A stretch of DNA of 64,000 nucleotides from Penicillium oxalicum (taxonomy: Eukaryota > Ascomycota > Eurotiomycetes > Eurotiales > Aspergillaceae): assembly GCF_001723175.1 (NCBI RefSeq), contig NC_064657.1:372001-436000 (forward strand). The letters run 5' to 3'. Both the position numbers and the translations under genes were made by a program. The stretch's first letter is position 1. The number at the start of each line of letters is the position of its first letter. Shown here piece by piece: positions 26,384 through 38,994 of this stretch. Below the pieces are notes generated by a model that did not search any database, was not told where the DNA came from, and saw nothing but the letters and a program-made list of their open reading frames with translations.

Positions 26384-26634
26384 CGTCGGATATCGCATCC
26401 GTCCTCTCGGATGTGATCCTCGTTGCTTTTGATATTTTGGCTTGCTGGCTTTTGGACACCATCTTTTTCTTTCGTCGGATATTATCTTGCTTTCGTCGGA
26501 TACTATCGGATACGCTCCTAGTATTCGGTAATTCTTTTTTTGCGTCGGATACCACAATGCCTATAATTAAGTCTATTTTTCTTTCGTCGGATGCTACACG
26601 CGTTATGATGATGATTCACTTCTTTCCGTCGGAT
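26384..26634 (+). repeat. Six-copy CGTCGGAT motif tract
   Basis: The octamer CGTCGGAT occurs at 26384, 26473, 26494, 26543, 26585 and 26627, with TCTCGGAT at 26405 and TATCGGAT at 26504. Nearly every exact copy follows a short pyrimidine stretch. Successive spacings are 89, 21, 49, 42 and 42 nt. It begins about 160 nt after the stop codon of the 312-aa gene, so it may be in that gene's 3' UTR. Confidence 0.75.
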
Positions 26635-28615
26635 CGTTTTCCTCTTGAAAGACATCTATGCCTGCTTCTTACTCAGTGGTCCTTTACTGCTCTTCTTTCC
26701 AATTTTTTGTGTCAGGCGCTTCTAGGTTGTCCCGTTGTATTGAATCTTTCAATTCGCAGGTCCCCCATTTCATCATTCGTGTTTCTGAAGACAACCTATC
26801 CCCATGTTGATGAATATCCCCTTTTTGCCCCACTCTATCTACCTGCCATACGTTAAGCCTATCTCTGCCTTGAAGCAGGTTTTGAATTCCTCGTCTCTTT
26901 TTCTCCGGGTTATTGATTATTTCTTTTCTTTTTTTTTTAAAAAAAAAAAGCTTTCTTATCTTTCGCTTTTGATGCTTCCAGGCTATACGGTATTTAAGGG
27001 AAGGCGCCTCCATTTTATTTCTAGATATACTCGTAATACTCATTATTCTTCAATATCAACTTTTCTTTACGCTCGGCTCGCTCTCACTGAGAAACCATTT
27101 TCACTCCCCATTCACTGCAGCCTTGCCCTCCTCTCATAGGCTATTTGTACAGAGATCAACGGTCATTCACTGGAGGTAGAGAGGTATGCTAACTTAGAAA
27201 TCACAAAATCCTGGTTCTATTTACCACCCTAGTGATAGGTAAGTGTTGAATAAAGCAAGGTCTAGTACTCAGAGTCACAAAGTCTCTTTACTTTGAATGG
27301 ATGAACTGTTCAGATTGTGCAGACTACCAAGAATTATTACCCGCTAAGCGACGAGTACCATGGAATTTACAGGGCGTAAGTCCAGTGATCCCGCACTAAG
27401 CTCTCTAGTTGTGTTCGATCACTTACTCCTATAATAGTCAGAAGGCTGGAATTCTCGATTCCTTGTAGACCATTTAATGACATAATTGAAGTGCGCCGGC
27501 TGTTCTTTAAAATGATTTGAAGCTTGAGGACTAGTAATGGGACAACGCCAAGTAATTGACGCAGGTCCCTATTGAGCCGCCTGCGTAGACGCTATGATAG
27601 CGTAGTAATAAAACCCCGACTTCGTTTACTGTTGCGCTCAGGTCGTGCACTAGTATAGACGGTGGGACAGTAATCCAATTTACTGGCCAAACGAGAGATA
27701 CTAACAGTTTGGAAAGGGGCATACTGCGAAAAGGACATGAGACACACGTGCAGTGTTTCTTTTTGCCCACCTTCATAACTACTACAAGTCATCACTAATG
27801 GCGTTATGCAATTTTTGTGCTCCTCAAATTCTACGACCATAGAACTATCCTATCCAATATTGTGTGTTGTGGCTGTAGCTTGCTCGCGGAAGTGGAACAG
27901 TGGCACAGAATACTAAAAATAACGTGACCGTTGCCTTGAAATCCGATTGACAAGTGCCTGAGAACTCAGGAATTACTCCTGTCACTGGAACCCCATCCCG
28001 TCAAGGGGAACCGGTGCCGGTAGATGTACATGTACCCACGGGGAATCACAGTATAACAGCACATACTTTGCAAGCGAAAGATAAGAGGATGTGGATTAGT
28101 AGCAGTCGAGCATATTAAACGGACGATAAACAGAATACCTCACTTTGAACTCTTCCGGTAATCATAGATCAATCATGGAGTTTCAGGCCTGAAGTTCCGA
28201 GAGAAACGGTGTTCTGGCCCGTTCTGCTCGTTCGAGCCTCTTTTCACGCTTGGCACTCCGGCCAATTTCCCCCCGACGATCCCGTCACGCTCTCTCCTCT
28301 TTTCTTTCTTGTGCACGACCTCACTCCGTCTCCGCCCTCCCCTTCTCCCTCTTGACAGCCGTGATCTCTAGTCTTCAGCAATCTTCCTTCAGAGACCGGT
28401 GGTTTGCGCGAGCTCTGAGACCTCATTCGTTCGGTCATTAAGGGGCTTTCGATGGGTGTGCCCTCTCCTTGATCCCTCGAACCCAAAAAAACAACATCTC
28501 AACCCAGAAGATAGTTTCACCGGGCTTCTGACAGCCGGAATCGTCCCCTTCTGTCGAGTCGCCTCTCGACGTTTATCACTCCTTACACCTAATTCGCACC
28601 TCTCCCTCTCCCAAT
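26635..28615. other. Intergenic region before the mannosyltransferase gene
   Basis: No supportable gene. At about 26926-26949 a T-rich run is followed directly by an A run, a near-palindromic T/A block. From about 28290 to 28360 the plus strand is strongly C/T-rich (CCCTCCCCTTCTCCCTCTTG), the likely promoter or leader of the mannosyltransferase gene starting at 28616. Confidence 0.55.
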
Positions 28616-30150
28616 ATGTTGTTGCCAAAAGGTGGAGTGAATTGGAAGTCCGCCAGAGCGGGCTTGCCCCCATGGAGGGCCGTCCTCGTTCTCCTGACGC
28701 GGACTCGCTTTTTGGTCTCGATCGCCGTCACAGGTCTTATTATTCTGCTGTGGCGCGGTGTCAGCAAGTCTGCCTCTGAGATGCAAAAGTATGTTACTTT
28801 GCCCTCTTATCATTTGGTCTAGCTGGTCGCTCGTTCTTGCCACTAACCCTTTCACCTCCTGCAATAGTTTCTACTGCTACGGTTCCTCCAAGTCACCCAT
28901 GGAGATGAGTCTCAATGAGATGGTGGCATGGAATGCTCACGCTCAAACACCTGTCCTCTTCAATCACCACGAACCTCTCGAAGTCAACAGCACTTCCATC
29001 TCGGAAGTCGACTTGAACCCCATTAAATCCACCAACAAGGCCTTCTTCAACCGCGAGCGCGTTCTCATTCTGACCCCTCTGCGCGACGCTGCCCCCTACC
29101 TCGAGCAATACTTCAACCTTCTCTACAAGTTGACCTACCCTCACGAATTGATTGATCTGGCCTTCCTTGTCGGCGACTCCAAGGATGAGACTCTCGCCAC
29201 TCTTGCCGCCGAACTCGACCGCATTCAAAACCACGCCGATGAAAAAGTCCGCTTCCGCAGTGCCACCGTCATCAAGAAGGACTTTGGTGCCGAGACTGAG
29301 ATGACCGTGGAGGAGCGACACTCTTTTGCTGCCCAGGGCCCTCGTCGCAAGGCTATCGGCCGTGCCCGCAATTATCTTCTTTACTCGGCCTTGAAGCCTG
29401 ATCACTCATGGGTCTACTGGCGCGACGTCGATATTACCGATTGCCCCGAGCGCATTCTGGAGGATTTTATGGCCCACGATAAGGATATTTTGGTGCCCAG
29501 TACGTTTCATTGCTGAGCGATGGCTCACGACGAGAAGAATAAGTGCTGATGATAATTCGCAGACATTTGGTTCCACCGCTACCGCGATGGTCACGATATT
29601 GAGGGTCGCTGTAGGTGAACCCCTCTGAGAGAGAAATGAAAAAAAAACCTCCCGGATTTGATCTCTTTGGCGATTCTGTTGCTAACTTGAATTCGTTCAG
29701 TCGACTACAACTCCTGGATCGAATCCGACAAGGCCCGCCGCCTGCGTCAAACTCTCGACCCCGACACTATCCTTGCCGAGGGTTACAAGGAGTACGACAC
29801 TGGTCGAACCTACTTGGTCAGCATGGGCGATTGGAGAAAGAACAAGGATGAGGAGGTTGAGCTTGATGGTATTGGTGGTGTCAACATTCTCGTCAAGGCC
29901 GATGTTCACCGCTCCGGTAAGTCACCCATCTCAAGTTAGGCACTCTCTTATGACGGCTCTCTAATCCGTCTCTGCTCCCTTAGGTATCAATTTCCCTGCA
30001 TATTCATTCGAGAACCAAGCCGAGACGGAAGGCTTCGCCAAGATGGCCAAGCGTGCTGGCTACCAGGTCATTGGTCTCCCCAACTACGTGGTCTGGCACA
30101 TCGACACCGACGAGAAGCCCGGCAACTTGGGAGATCGCAAGGCGTACTAG
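28616..30150 (+). CDS. Anp1/Mnn9/Van1-family alpha-1,6-mannosyltransferase subunit (mannan polymerase)
   Basis: Five exons (28616-28788, 28868-29499, 29563-29610, 29701-29916, 29984-30150) give 411 aa. The protein is type II: a short basic cytoplasmic end, a membrane anchor at about residues 31-48 (FLVSIAVTGLIILLW), then a lumenal GT62 domain. Family hallmarks include ILTPLRDAAPYLEQYF, LIDLAFLVGDS, AQGPRRKAIGRARN, the D-x-D motif within YWRDVDIT (RDVD at 243-246) and ELDGIGGVNILVKADVHRSG. Members form Golgi complexes that build the alpha-1,6-mannan backbone on N-glycans and wall mannan. The short C-terminus ending soon after GLPNYVVWHID is closer to Mnn9 or Van1 than to Anp1, which has a long tail, but I cannot fix which paralogue this is. 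Confidence 0.93.
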
Positions 30151-31502
30151 ACGCGATACTCATGCGTTTGCATTTATAAACTTATCCATGCTTAGCGCTC
30201 CGCGAGTCACCAAGTTGATCTTCGTCTCGCGCGATCTTTTCTCCGAATCATTTCGTGACTTTGTCACCTCGATGGGATGCTCACCCGTAAGGGGGCCCAC
30301 CCCGATTCCCGCCTTGCTTCGGTCATCATGTCCCCAGACTAAGCGGGCCACCCTTGTGTGATTTGATTCCGATATACGCCGTCAATGGTGGGAGTCACCG
30401 TCCCCACCAGCTGGTGTCTTTGCATTGTTTCCCGAGGAGGGACGTTTTCACTCGCCATGGAGGCATAATGATCTCTCATAATTCCACCTGTTCTTCCTTT
30501 CTTTTTCTCTCGTCATGTGTTGTCTTAGGAACGACATTTGTTGTGTGTTTTTGAGTACGTCCTCGTGTGGATGGGTCTTGTACGTTGAATGTGTGCTTGT
30601 TTTGTTCTCGGCGCTTTTGGAGAAAATGTTACTCGACCGGATCACAGGAGGTGGCAGGGGGGGGGGCCTTATAGAAAGTGCCGGTTCTTGAGACCTATCC
30701 ACTACTTTTTCTTTTTTTTTCTTCTTCTTCTACTCTTAGTACTATACACATCCTTCCTTCGTCTTTCTTGATGGTCCCCTCTGCCATCCTTTTTCTTCTT
30801 ATCCTGCTTGTTTCTGGTCATTTTATGGTCCTGCTTCATACATAGCCCAGATGATGAAACTACGATCTGAATCGTGATTTATATTCCGCCTCCCGTCCTG
30901 TTATCTTCCTTCATCCGATCCAGCAAAATCTGCCCGCCAATGGATGGAACTCAGGCGCGAGACTAAGGCCTCGAGTGCCAATGGCCATCACCCATGTGTC
31001 TGAAAGTGATGATCCATGCGCCTCAGAGAAGTCATGTCCTTTTAAAAATTTCCCCAGCAAATCCGCCATCATCCATTTAATAGGATCAAGGTCGGTAGCT
31101 TCTACGCCTTTGTACCTACTTTGTTTTCCCCCTTCCAAGACGGGCTTTTGAATACTCACGCCACCAACTAGGTAGAGATGTAGAGGGTGGGTAGGAGGTC
31201 CGGAAGTATGGACCTAGTATGTACGTCTCGCGGGGATTCATTGATAAATCTCCCCCTTCCACTTTTGATTGTTCAGTTTTGATGTCCAGTAATGGTCAGT
31301 TCAGTGTCCTTTTTTTTCCCCTGTTTTTTATTGAAGTAAAAACGGAGGAGTAGGGGACTATTTTGCTTTTTACAAAGTAATCATGTAGTAAAACTTGCAC
31401 GGGAAAAAGTAAATTCCGGCTGGAGGGTCTATAGACGAAATAATTGATTTGGGGAGGGGGTTTTCTGTTCTCACTCAGTCTTCGCACTTGGAGATAATCG
31501 AA
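30151..31502. other. Convergent intergenic region
   Basis: This is the 3' region of the mannosyltransferase gene (+) facing the 3' end of the YCII-domain gene (-). It contains a G run at about 30657-30667 and T-rich stretches at 30703-30720. No coding frame is convincing. Confidence 0.6.
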
Positions 31503-32757
31503 TCACAGCTCTTTCCGCACGGCGGATTTGAACTAGAATGTTTCACACAAAGTCGGGGATTAGCAAAGTGCGTCCGCCAAATAAGCACTTGTCTTGGTTT
31601 CGAAGATCGGGGTTCGACAATACTTGACTAGAATCATGGTACGAAGGAAGGGAAAGGGAAAAAAAAGAAGATAGGAGAGAGGGGGGAGAGGTGAAAGCTC
31701 CATGACCTACCGGGATGATCTGCGCATTCGCCAAATCCCATACTCCAGAGCGGGAGTAGATATCCTTCTCGAGGAGAGCGCGCACTTCGGCTTCACTTTC
31801 AGCCACGGCAAGCATCATGCTTCCCTTGAAATTTGGAACTTCTCCCTCGGCGGGATGAGACTCGAGCATGGCGCCTGTAGGGGGGGGGGTTCCAAAAAAA
31901 AAAGTAAGTCAGCGCGCTAAATTGGATTGATTTGGGAAAGGAAAGAGCTTGTCTTCTAAATGCCTGCGACTTCGTTGACAGTGCATTATAGCCAAAGGGA
32001 AAGAAAAGAGGTAGATCATTATGCGTGATGGGTGTTTTTCCATCTCACATAGTAGGTGGCAGGGTAGGGAATCGGAGCAAATGTTGAAGTTGGGATAGTT
32101 TGTCACGCATGATACATACCTCCGGCAACGATTTCACCCGATGCAACGAGGGGCTTGACACCTTCTAGATGCGCACTGTACGGCAATGGAGTATGTCAGC
32201 CAAACATGCAGTCCAAAAGATTTGTTCCCATTTCCCTGTCCTCCTAAATCAAGTTGCTATGCGGATCTTGGACGAGTCTATCTGTTTAGTCTTGTTCGTG
32301 TACCTCTGCCTCCTACCTGCGCTTTCACCGAGGGTATAACAGCAGATTGATATTCCCACAGTAGTAATTTGAGTACTTACGGACGAACTTCCAACCGCTT
32401 CGCCTGGGCACCGGGAAAATCGGGCAGAATGCAGAGAAACTCCTTCTTCGCGGGGGCGGACGACATGATGCTTCGGACGGGGAAAGAGTGGGGAGCAAAG
32501 TGGTGGCGCGGGAAGGGAGACGGAGAGGATCCGATGAAAGAAGCAGGTCTCGAATGAGGAATTGAGTTGCGAGGGGTTCTTTCCGGAGAGATTGCCGAGT
32601 ATGATCGAGCAGAGGAGGAATAGGAGAGAGAAGGAGGAGAGTAGACTCGAAGAGATGAAGTGATTCTGGACGAGCTGCGGATGAAGACGTGCCGACGGAG
32701 CGAGTGGGGGGCGGCGGCCGCAGAAGACGAAGCGGGGAGAAGGTGGTGGGGAAGCAT
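31503..32757 (-). CDS. YCII-domain (YciI-like) protein with a probable mitochondrial presequence
   Basis: The exons, in transcript order, are 32757-32381, 32175-32120, 31874-31711 and 31532-31503, giving 208 aa. The YCII domain starts at KKEFLCILPDFPGAQAKRL and includes HLEGVKPLVASGEIVAGG, a conserved KDIYSRSGVWD and the end IIPFKSAVRKEL, which needs the tiny 30-nt last exon. YciI-like proteins are small alpha/beta folds with a putative His/Asp active site; their substrate is unknown. The first 97 residues are rich in Arg and Ser and almost free of acid, with many HSLRR/RSSSR-type patches, as in a mitochondrial targeting sequence. An internal Met at 32466 would give a cytosolic form of about 111 aa. 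The third intron's acceptor lies just after T10 and C10 runs. Confidence 0.85.
31880..31889. repeat. G10/C10 tract at an intron acceptor of the YCII gene
   Basis: Ten G on the plus strand (C10 in the transcript) directly precede the TACAG acceptor of the second intron of the YCII-domain gene, with an A10 (transcript T10) run at 31894-31903. Together they form an extreme polypyrimidine tract. Confidence 0.75.
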
Positions 32758-33528
32758 TTTGGGTTGGCTTTGGATGAATTTAATCTGAGGGGTTCCAATG
32801 AGGAATTGATCACTGGAGCTGGGGGCCGATGGACGAGGAGGTCGGAGAGTAGTGGAGGAAACAATGTTTACGGACTCGATTGACTCTGTGAGGGGTGAGA
32901 TGGGGGAGCAAAGAAAGGGGGGGGGATAAGCTTGCGAGGGATGCAAACGGAGGAGTTGGAGTTTTGAGAAAGACCGCGCGGAGCCGTTGGGGAAAGGGTA
33001 CCGGTCAACTGGTCAATGGACAAGTTATTAAGTTGTCACCCAAGTCCCACCGAGGAGGCGAAGGAGATTGGGAGAACTTTGATAGATGGTGAATTTGGTT
33101 CATCAAGGGCAAATTTGTAGAGGTACAAAGAAGGTACCCAGGATGGGTGGAGAGAAGTAGGCAACTTGGGGGGAAATTGGCCTTGTATTGCATCTTTCGT
33201 CATGAGGAAAAACCGACAGTTTGAAGCGTACGCCTGGAATTTGTCCCCAGGCTGAAACGCAGACTGAGAGTTTAGAGGTTGAAGGAAAAGATCACCTGGT
33301 CTCCGAGAAAGGTATTTACGCCGCTCAGAAACCAGCTGGGTCTCATCATCCGGGCCTGTCACTTTGAAGACTATAGGTTTCCAGGTTCAAATCAAAGGTG
33401 TGTCTTGGTCCAATCTCTCGATTCCGCGACTGAATCGGACAGACCTGAACGTTTGTCTGGGGGGCTAGTTTTGGGTCGTACACAGGGCATTTTGTATTGG
33501 CAAACTAAATCATGCATCATTCCCAGCC
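32758..33528. other. Intergenic region between map2 and the YCII gene
   Basis: Both flanking genes are on the minus strand, so this holds the map2 3' UTR and the YCII promoter. On the minus strand the part nearest the YCII start is C/T-rich (for example CCCCCCCCTTTCTTTGCTC around 32910-32930), consistent with a fungal core promoter. No gene is seen. Confidence 0.6.
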
Positions 33529-35365
<1,837 letters not shown>

Positions 35366-37071
35366 TGTATGGTAGCAGATAAGCTAGCAGATGAGTGGAG
35401 GAAGAGAAATCGGGGTTGCTTTGAAGGCGTCGGGGAAAGATTTTCTCGCGCGATAAGATCCGCCCAGCCCCGCTTAATGACGGACCTCCATTTGCGGAAC
35501 GAATGTGACCTCTGTCAGATGATCGTCAATTTGTCCGGCACTCCTTTCGCAATCTTTCCACCTTGTGAGTGTGTTTATGAAATACTTTGTGGGTACTATA
35601 TCCCAGTGGCAGAAGGGGGGATGAAGATCGACACCTGCTACAATGAAGAAGCTTCAGGACCTCCCTCAATTGAGATCTTCAGTTCAGCGTGGCAAGGATA
35701 GGTAATCAGCACCACCTAGTGGCCAGCGCTGGTTGGCAATTGAATATGAATGCACTCATTTCTTCGTGCTCCGAGCAGGACTTTTTTTTGGTCCGGTAAC
35801 CAGGCCCCTGCTATTCTCGATAGCCATTCTCGAAGAGCACCGCAACGTTTCTACTATGGTTGTCTTCAGGTACATAAAAGATTCAATCACTTCAAAACAC
35901 CGTTCATTTGTCACAGATACAGAGAAAGAAGAAGAGAAAAGACAAAAAGTAGAGATCTTTTTCCAGGTCCAGGTCCTGGTCCCAATTGGAGGCATGCTTA
36001 TTTAGCAGGGCATTGAGAGATGTCCGGGATTTGAACTCTATCTGTTTCCGCGTATCATGTCTTGATGACAGCAGCCAACGACCTTGAGAATTCAGAATTT
36101 CTATAGGTCAAAGATGAGAATTGTAGTTTCTCAGCGGCCTGTTCGGGACGCAGCTGAGATAGAATCAGAAAGGAGATGGTAGAATAAAGGTATGGAACTA
36201 GAGCATTCAAGAATAGAGAGACTCCATGCTTGTAGGACCACCGGCACATGGCTCTGATTAAATATTGTCCAGAGCCACACCAGCAAGCTTGTTTGAGTAA
36301 CGACTACCCCGAGACCAGTCCCCCGTCAGTTCCAACACTAAGGACTGAGCGAACAAGGGTATTCAGGCTTCTCCGGCTCCCGTCTGTAATTGTATAAAGA
36401 CCAACCCGACAGTAAAGACGACTCCAGTGCGCTCTGGTTGCATTCGACGAGACTCCCGATCTTGTTACCGACAAGTTTCGAGATGATGAAAATGACACTT
36501 CACTATGGACCACAAAAGTAGGTATCATTGCAATATCTGTCCCATGCACAACATTTACTCTTTAGTATATAGCAATGAGTTGCACCAGAGTCAATCGTTC
36601 CATCTAATCTGATCATCTTTACCCGACCGCCCAACTCGAGTGTGCCCTGCGGCAACGGTCCAGTGGGACGTAACAAAAGGCCCGTGAAAAGTAGTAAGCA
36701 AAGGGACCTGACGAAGATGTACAGCTTGAAATGACATTGTGGAAATTGAAGCATATTCTCAAGATTTTCCTTGACACTGACATGGTCGATGACATTCCCC
36801 AACCCTGTACAAATAGGAACTCGTGCGCTACTACAATACTCACTGTCAGTATCGAGAGGCACACATTATCCACCGATGACGCACGACCGCCGATCGATCG
36901 ATTGGCTCCGGCGGAAGTACGACTGCAACTCCGCGATCTCCCTCACTTTCCCCTGCAAACAACACGACTCTGGGACTCACCTACTAACCATCACGCCTGA
37001 CGCCTCACAGTGTCTTTCAAGTGACCTTGCCTTCGTCGCCGGTTCAGTCGGGGTATTCAGAATACAAGGCA
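35366..37071. other. Divergent intergenic region, map2 / DnaJ gene
   Basis: This is 1.7 kb between two divergently transcribed genes, so it holds both promoters. The open frames here (for example plus 35102-35701, which overlaps map2 exon 2) have no domain and are treated as chance frames. No RNA gene or repeat was recognised. Confidence 0.55.
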
Positions 37072-38320
37072 ATGCCTCCACTTCGCACAACGTCTCTACG
37101 AGCCCCGTCAATACCAACAGCCAGGTTGGGACCGCGCGCAACGCATAGCAACCGCCATCAGAATCACATCCGGTGTCAGAGCACATCCACACGACCAAGT
37201 CGATCTGCAGATTCTTTTCGACAATTTCCCTCATCCTCCTTCTCTTCCTACTACTACTATTGCATCTACGCAAGATATCCTCCTCCACAAATCCAAACCC
37301 AACGTCACTCCTTCTCTACCAGCGCCAGATCTCCCCGAGACCAAAATTACTATGAAATCCTCGACCTCCCCGTGACAGCCTCGCCCGTCGAGATCAAAAA
37401 GTACGCACAAATACACACACTCTCTCTCTCACACACACACATACATATCCCGTCCCCATACCTCAATACACCAACCTGCCTCCACAAATCCTACTAAAAC
37501 AACCCCCCTCAATTCTCCTCCCCTCCATCTAACACCATCCATTTCAACTCCCAGAAAATTCTACGCCCTCTCCCTCCGCCACCACCCAGACCGCAACCGT
37601 GACGATCCCAACGCCAGTCAACGATTCGCCAAAATCTCCTCCGCCTACTCCGTCCTCTCCAACACCCATAAACGCGCCACCTACGATCGAGATCACGGCT
37701 TCCACCATGCCCACGGCCACGCTCACGCCCACGGCCGAGCACATCCATCCGGCTCTCACAGCAGCCACTCCGCTAACGTCCACAAAGGCGGAGGCGGATA
37801 CGCCGGGTCTCGCCCAGCAAGCGGACTGAGCAATCGCCGAGGTACATTCCGAGGTCCCCCGCCTAGTTTCTACGCCCAGGGTGGATACGGTGCAACGGGA
37901 AGAACGACAGAGGGCTATGCGGCCGGGAAAGCAGGAACTGGATATGGATCCGCGGCGAGCACAGCAGGCGCGGGCGCAGACGCCAGCGCCGCGGGGAAAA
38001 AATACGATCCAGAAGAGGACCCGCTGGGCTTTATCGAGCGAAATCCGCTTCACCATTTCAATGCGCGCGGCCACTTTCGCACACAGAAAGCGGAGGATGA
38101 GCGCCGACGACAACGTGTGACGAGGGCTCGAATGGCGGCGCGCGAAAAGGCGGACATGTCGTCGGAAGCGGGTGGGGATTTCGGCTTGGTGCGGTTTATC
38201 GTCGTGTGTGGGATTTTGGTATTGGCCGGGGCGATGACGGGGTTCTGGCAGTGGTCGGCGGGAGGGGAGGATTCAAAGACGGGGAAGAAGAGGAAGGATG
38301 TCTTGTCTGTTTCGTCTTGA
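37072..38320 (+). CDS. J-domain (DnaJ) membrane protein, probably mitochondrial
   Basis: Two exons (37072-37400 and 37555-38320) give 364 aa. The 154-nt intron splits the J domain and contains CA/CT dinucleotide repeats. The first 90 residues are basic and rich in Ser/Thr/Arg ([19 protein letters not shown]), like a mitochondrial presequence. The J domain spans about residues 95-160: [15 protein letters not shown] in helix [17 protein letters not shown] with the HPD tripeptide that stimulates Hsp70 ATPase, then [18 protein letters not shown] His/Gly/Ala-rich linker follows ([13 protein letters not shown]). A single membrane span near the C-terminus ([20 protein letters not shown]) precedes a short basic tail. 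It is a likely Hsp70 co-chaperone anchored in a mitochondrial membrane. The start is chosen as the first ATG in frame. Confidence 0.85.
37417..37447. repeat. CA/CT dinucleotide repeat in the DnaJ-gene intron
   Basis: Alternating CA and CT units within the single intron of the J-domain gene form a simple-sequence stretch with possible length polymorphism. Confidence 0.75.
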
Positions 38321-38994
38321 AACGTGTCGGGTTTCAGGTGTGAGGATCGGGGGCGAGGAGAGGAATCAGATGCGATGCATGTGGGTACATAGTGTGCGAT
38401 ATACGAGATGAGTGTTGGGGTCTCTTGAACGCCATGCTCTGGTAGCTGGCTCAAGATGGCGGATGAGTTATGCTCTCGGAGCTCATATCGTTCTACCGAT
38501 CCCTCATTTACACAAAGTCATGTGGTAGCTAATCGAATAGAAAGATGGCCGGTGAACTTATTAGAAAGACATCTTGAAATGGGTGAGCACAACCCTCACG
38601 TGAAGGCTTATACTAAGGCCAAGATGGAACGTGGCTTGTGATCAGAATTGGTCTCAAAATATGGGGGTTACGCTGTGCCCAGGGACTTTCGACATTGCCG
38701 ATGATAGATGGGAAAATACCACAAGCATCACAAATAGGAAAAGTGGTCAAACAAAGGAGAAAAGTCTTTAGATTTGATATACAACGCGCGCAAAAGGTAC
38801 ATAGACATATACCACGCACAGAATTATCGGCTTAATGGAGCGCGGATCAATCTTTACGTCGAACATCCTTCTGTTCAAAGACATGCGGAATTTTTTTCAT
38901 ACAATAAAGACCCAACCACTTCTCCGGGGAGACCATTACCAAGGCGCTTCTACAGCCGCATGGTGAAGTCCAAAGGGGGGGGAGGAGAGTGCAC
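38321..38994. other. Convergent intergenic region, DnaJ gene / porin gene
   Basis: The 3' flanks of two converging genes. No coding frame or RNA gene is supported. Confidence 0.6.

Noticed and set aside
31590..31625. GGGGTTCGA resembling a tRNA B box
   Set aside because: No T stem or acceptor pairing; lies in an intron of the YCII gene.
36000..36090. tRNA-like GGATTTGAACTC on plus
   Set aside because: The T-arm-like loop has no matching stem and no D or anticodon arm can be folded.
37544..38113. 189-codon minus-strand frame
   Set aside because: Antisense shadow of the second exon of the DnaJ gene.
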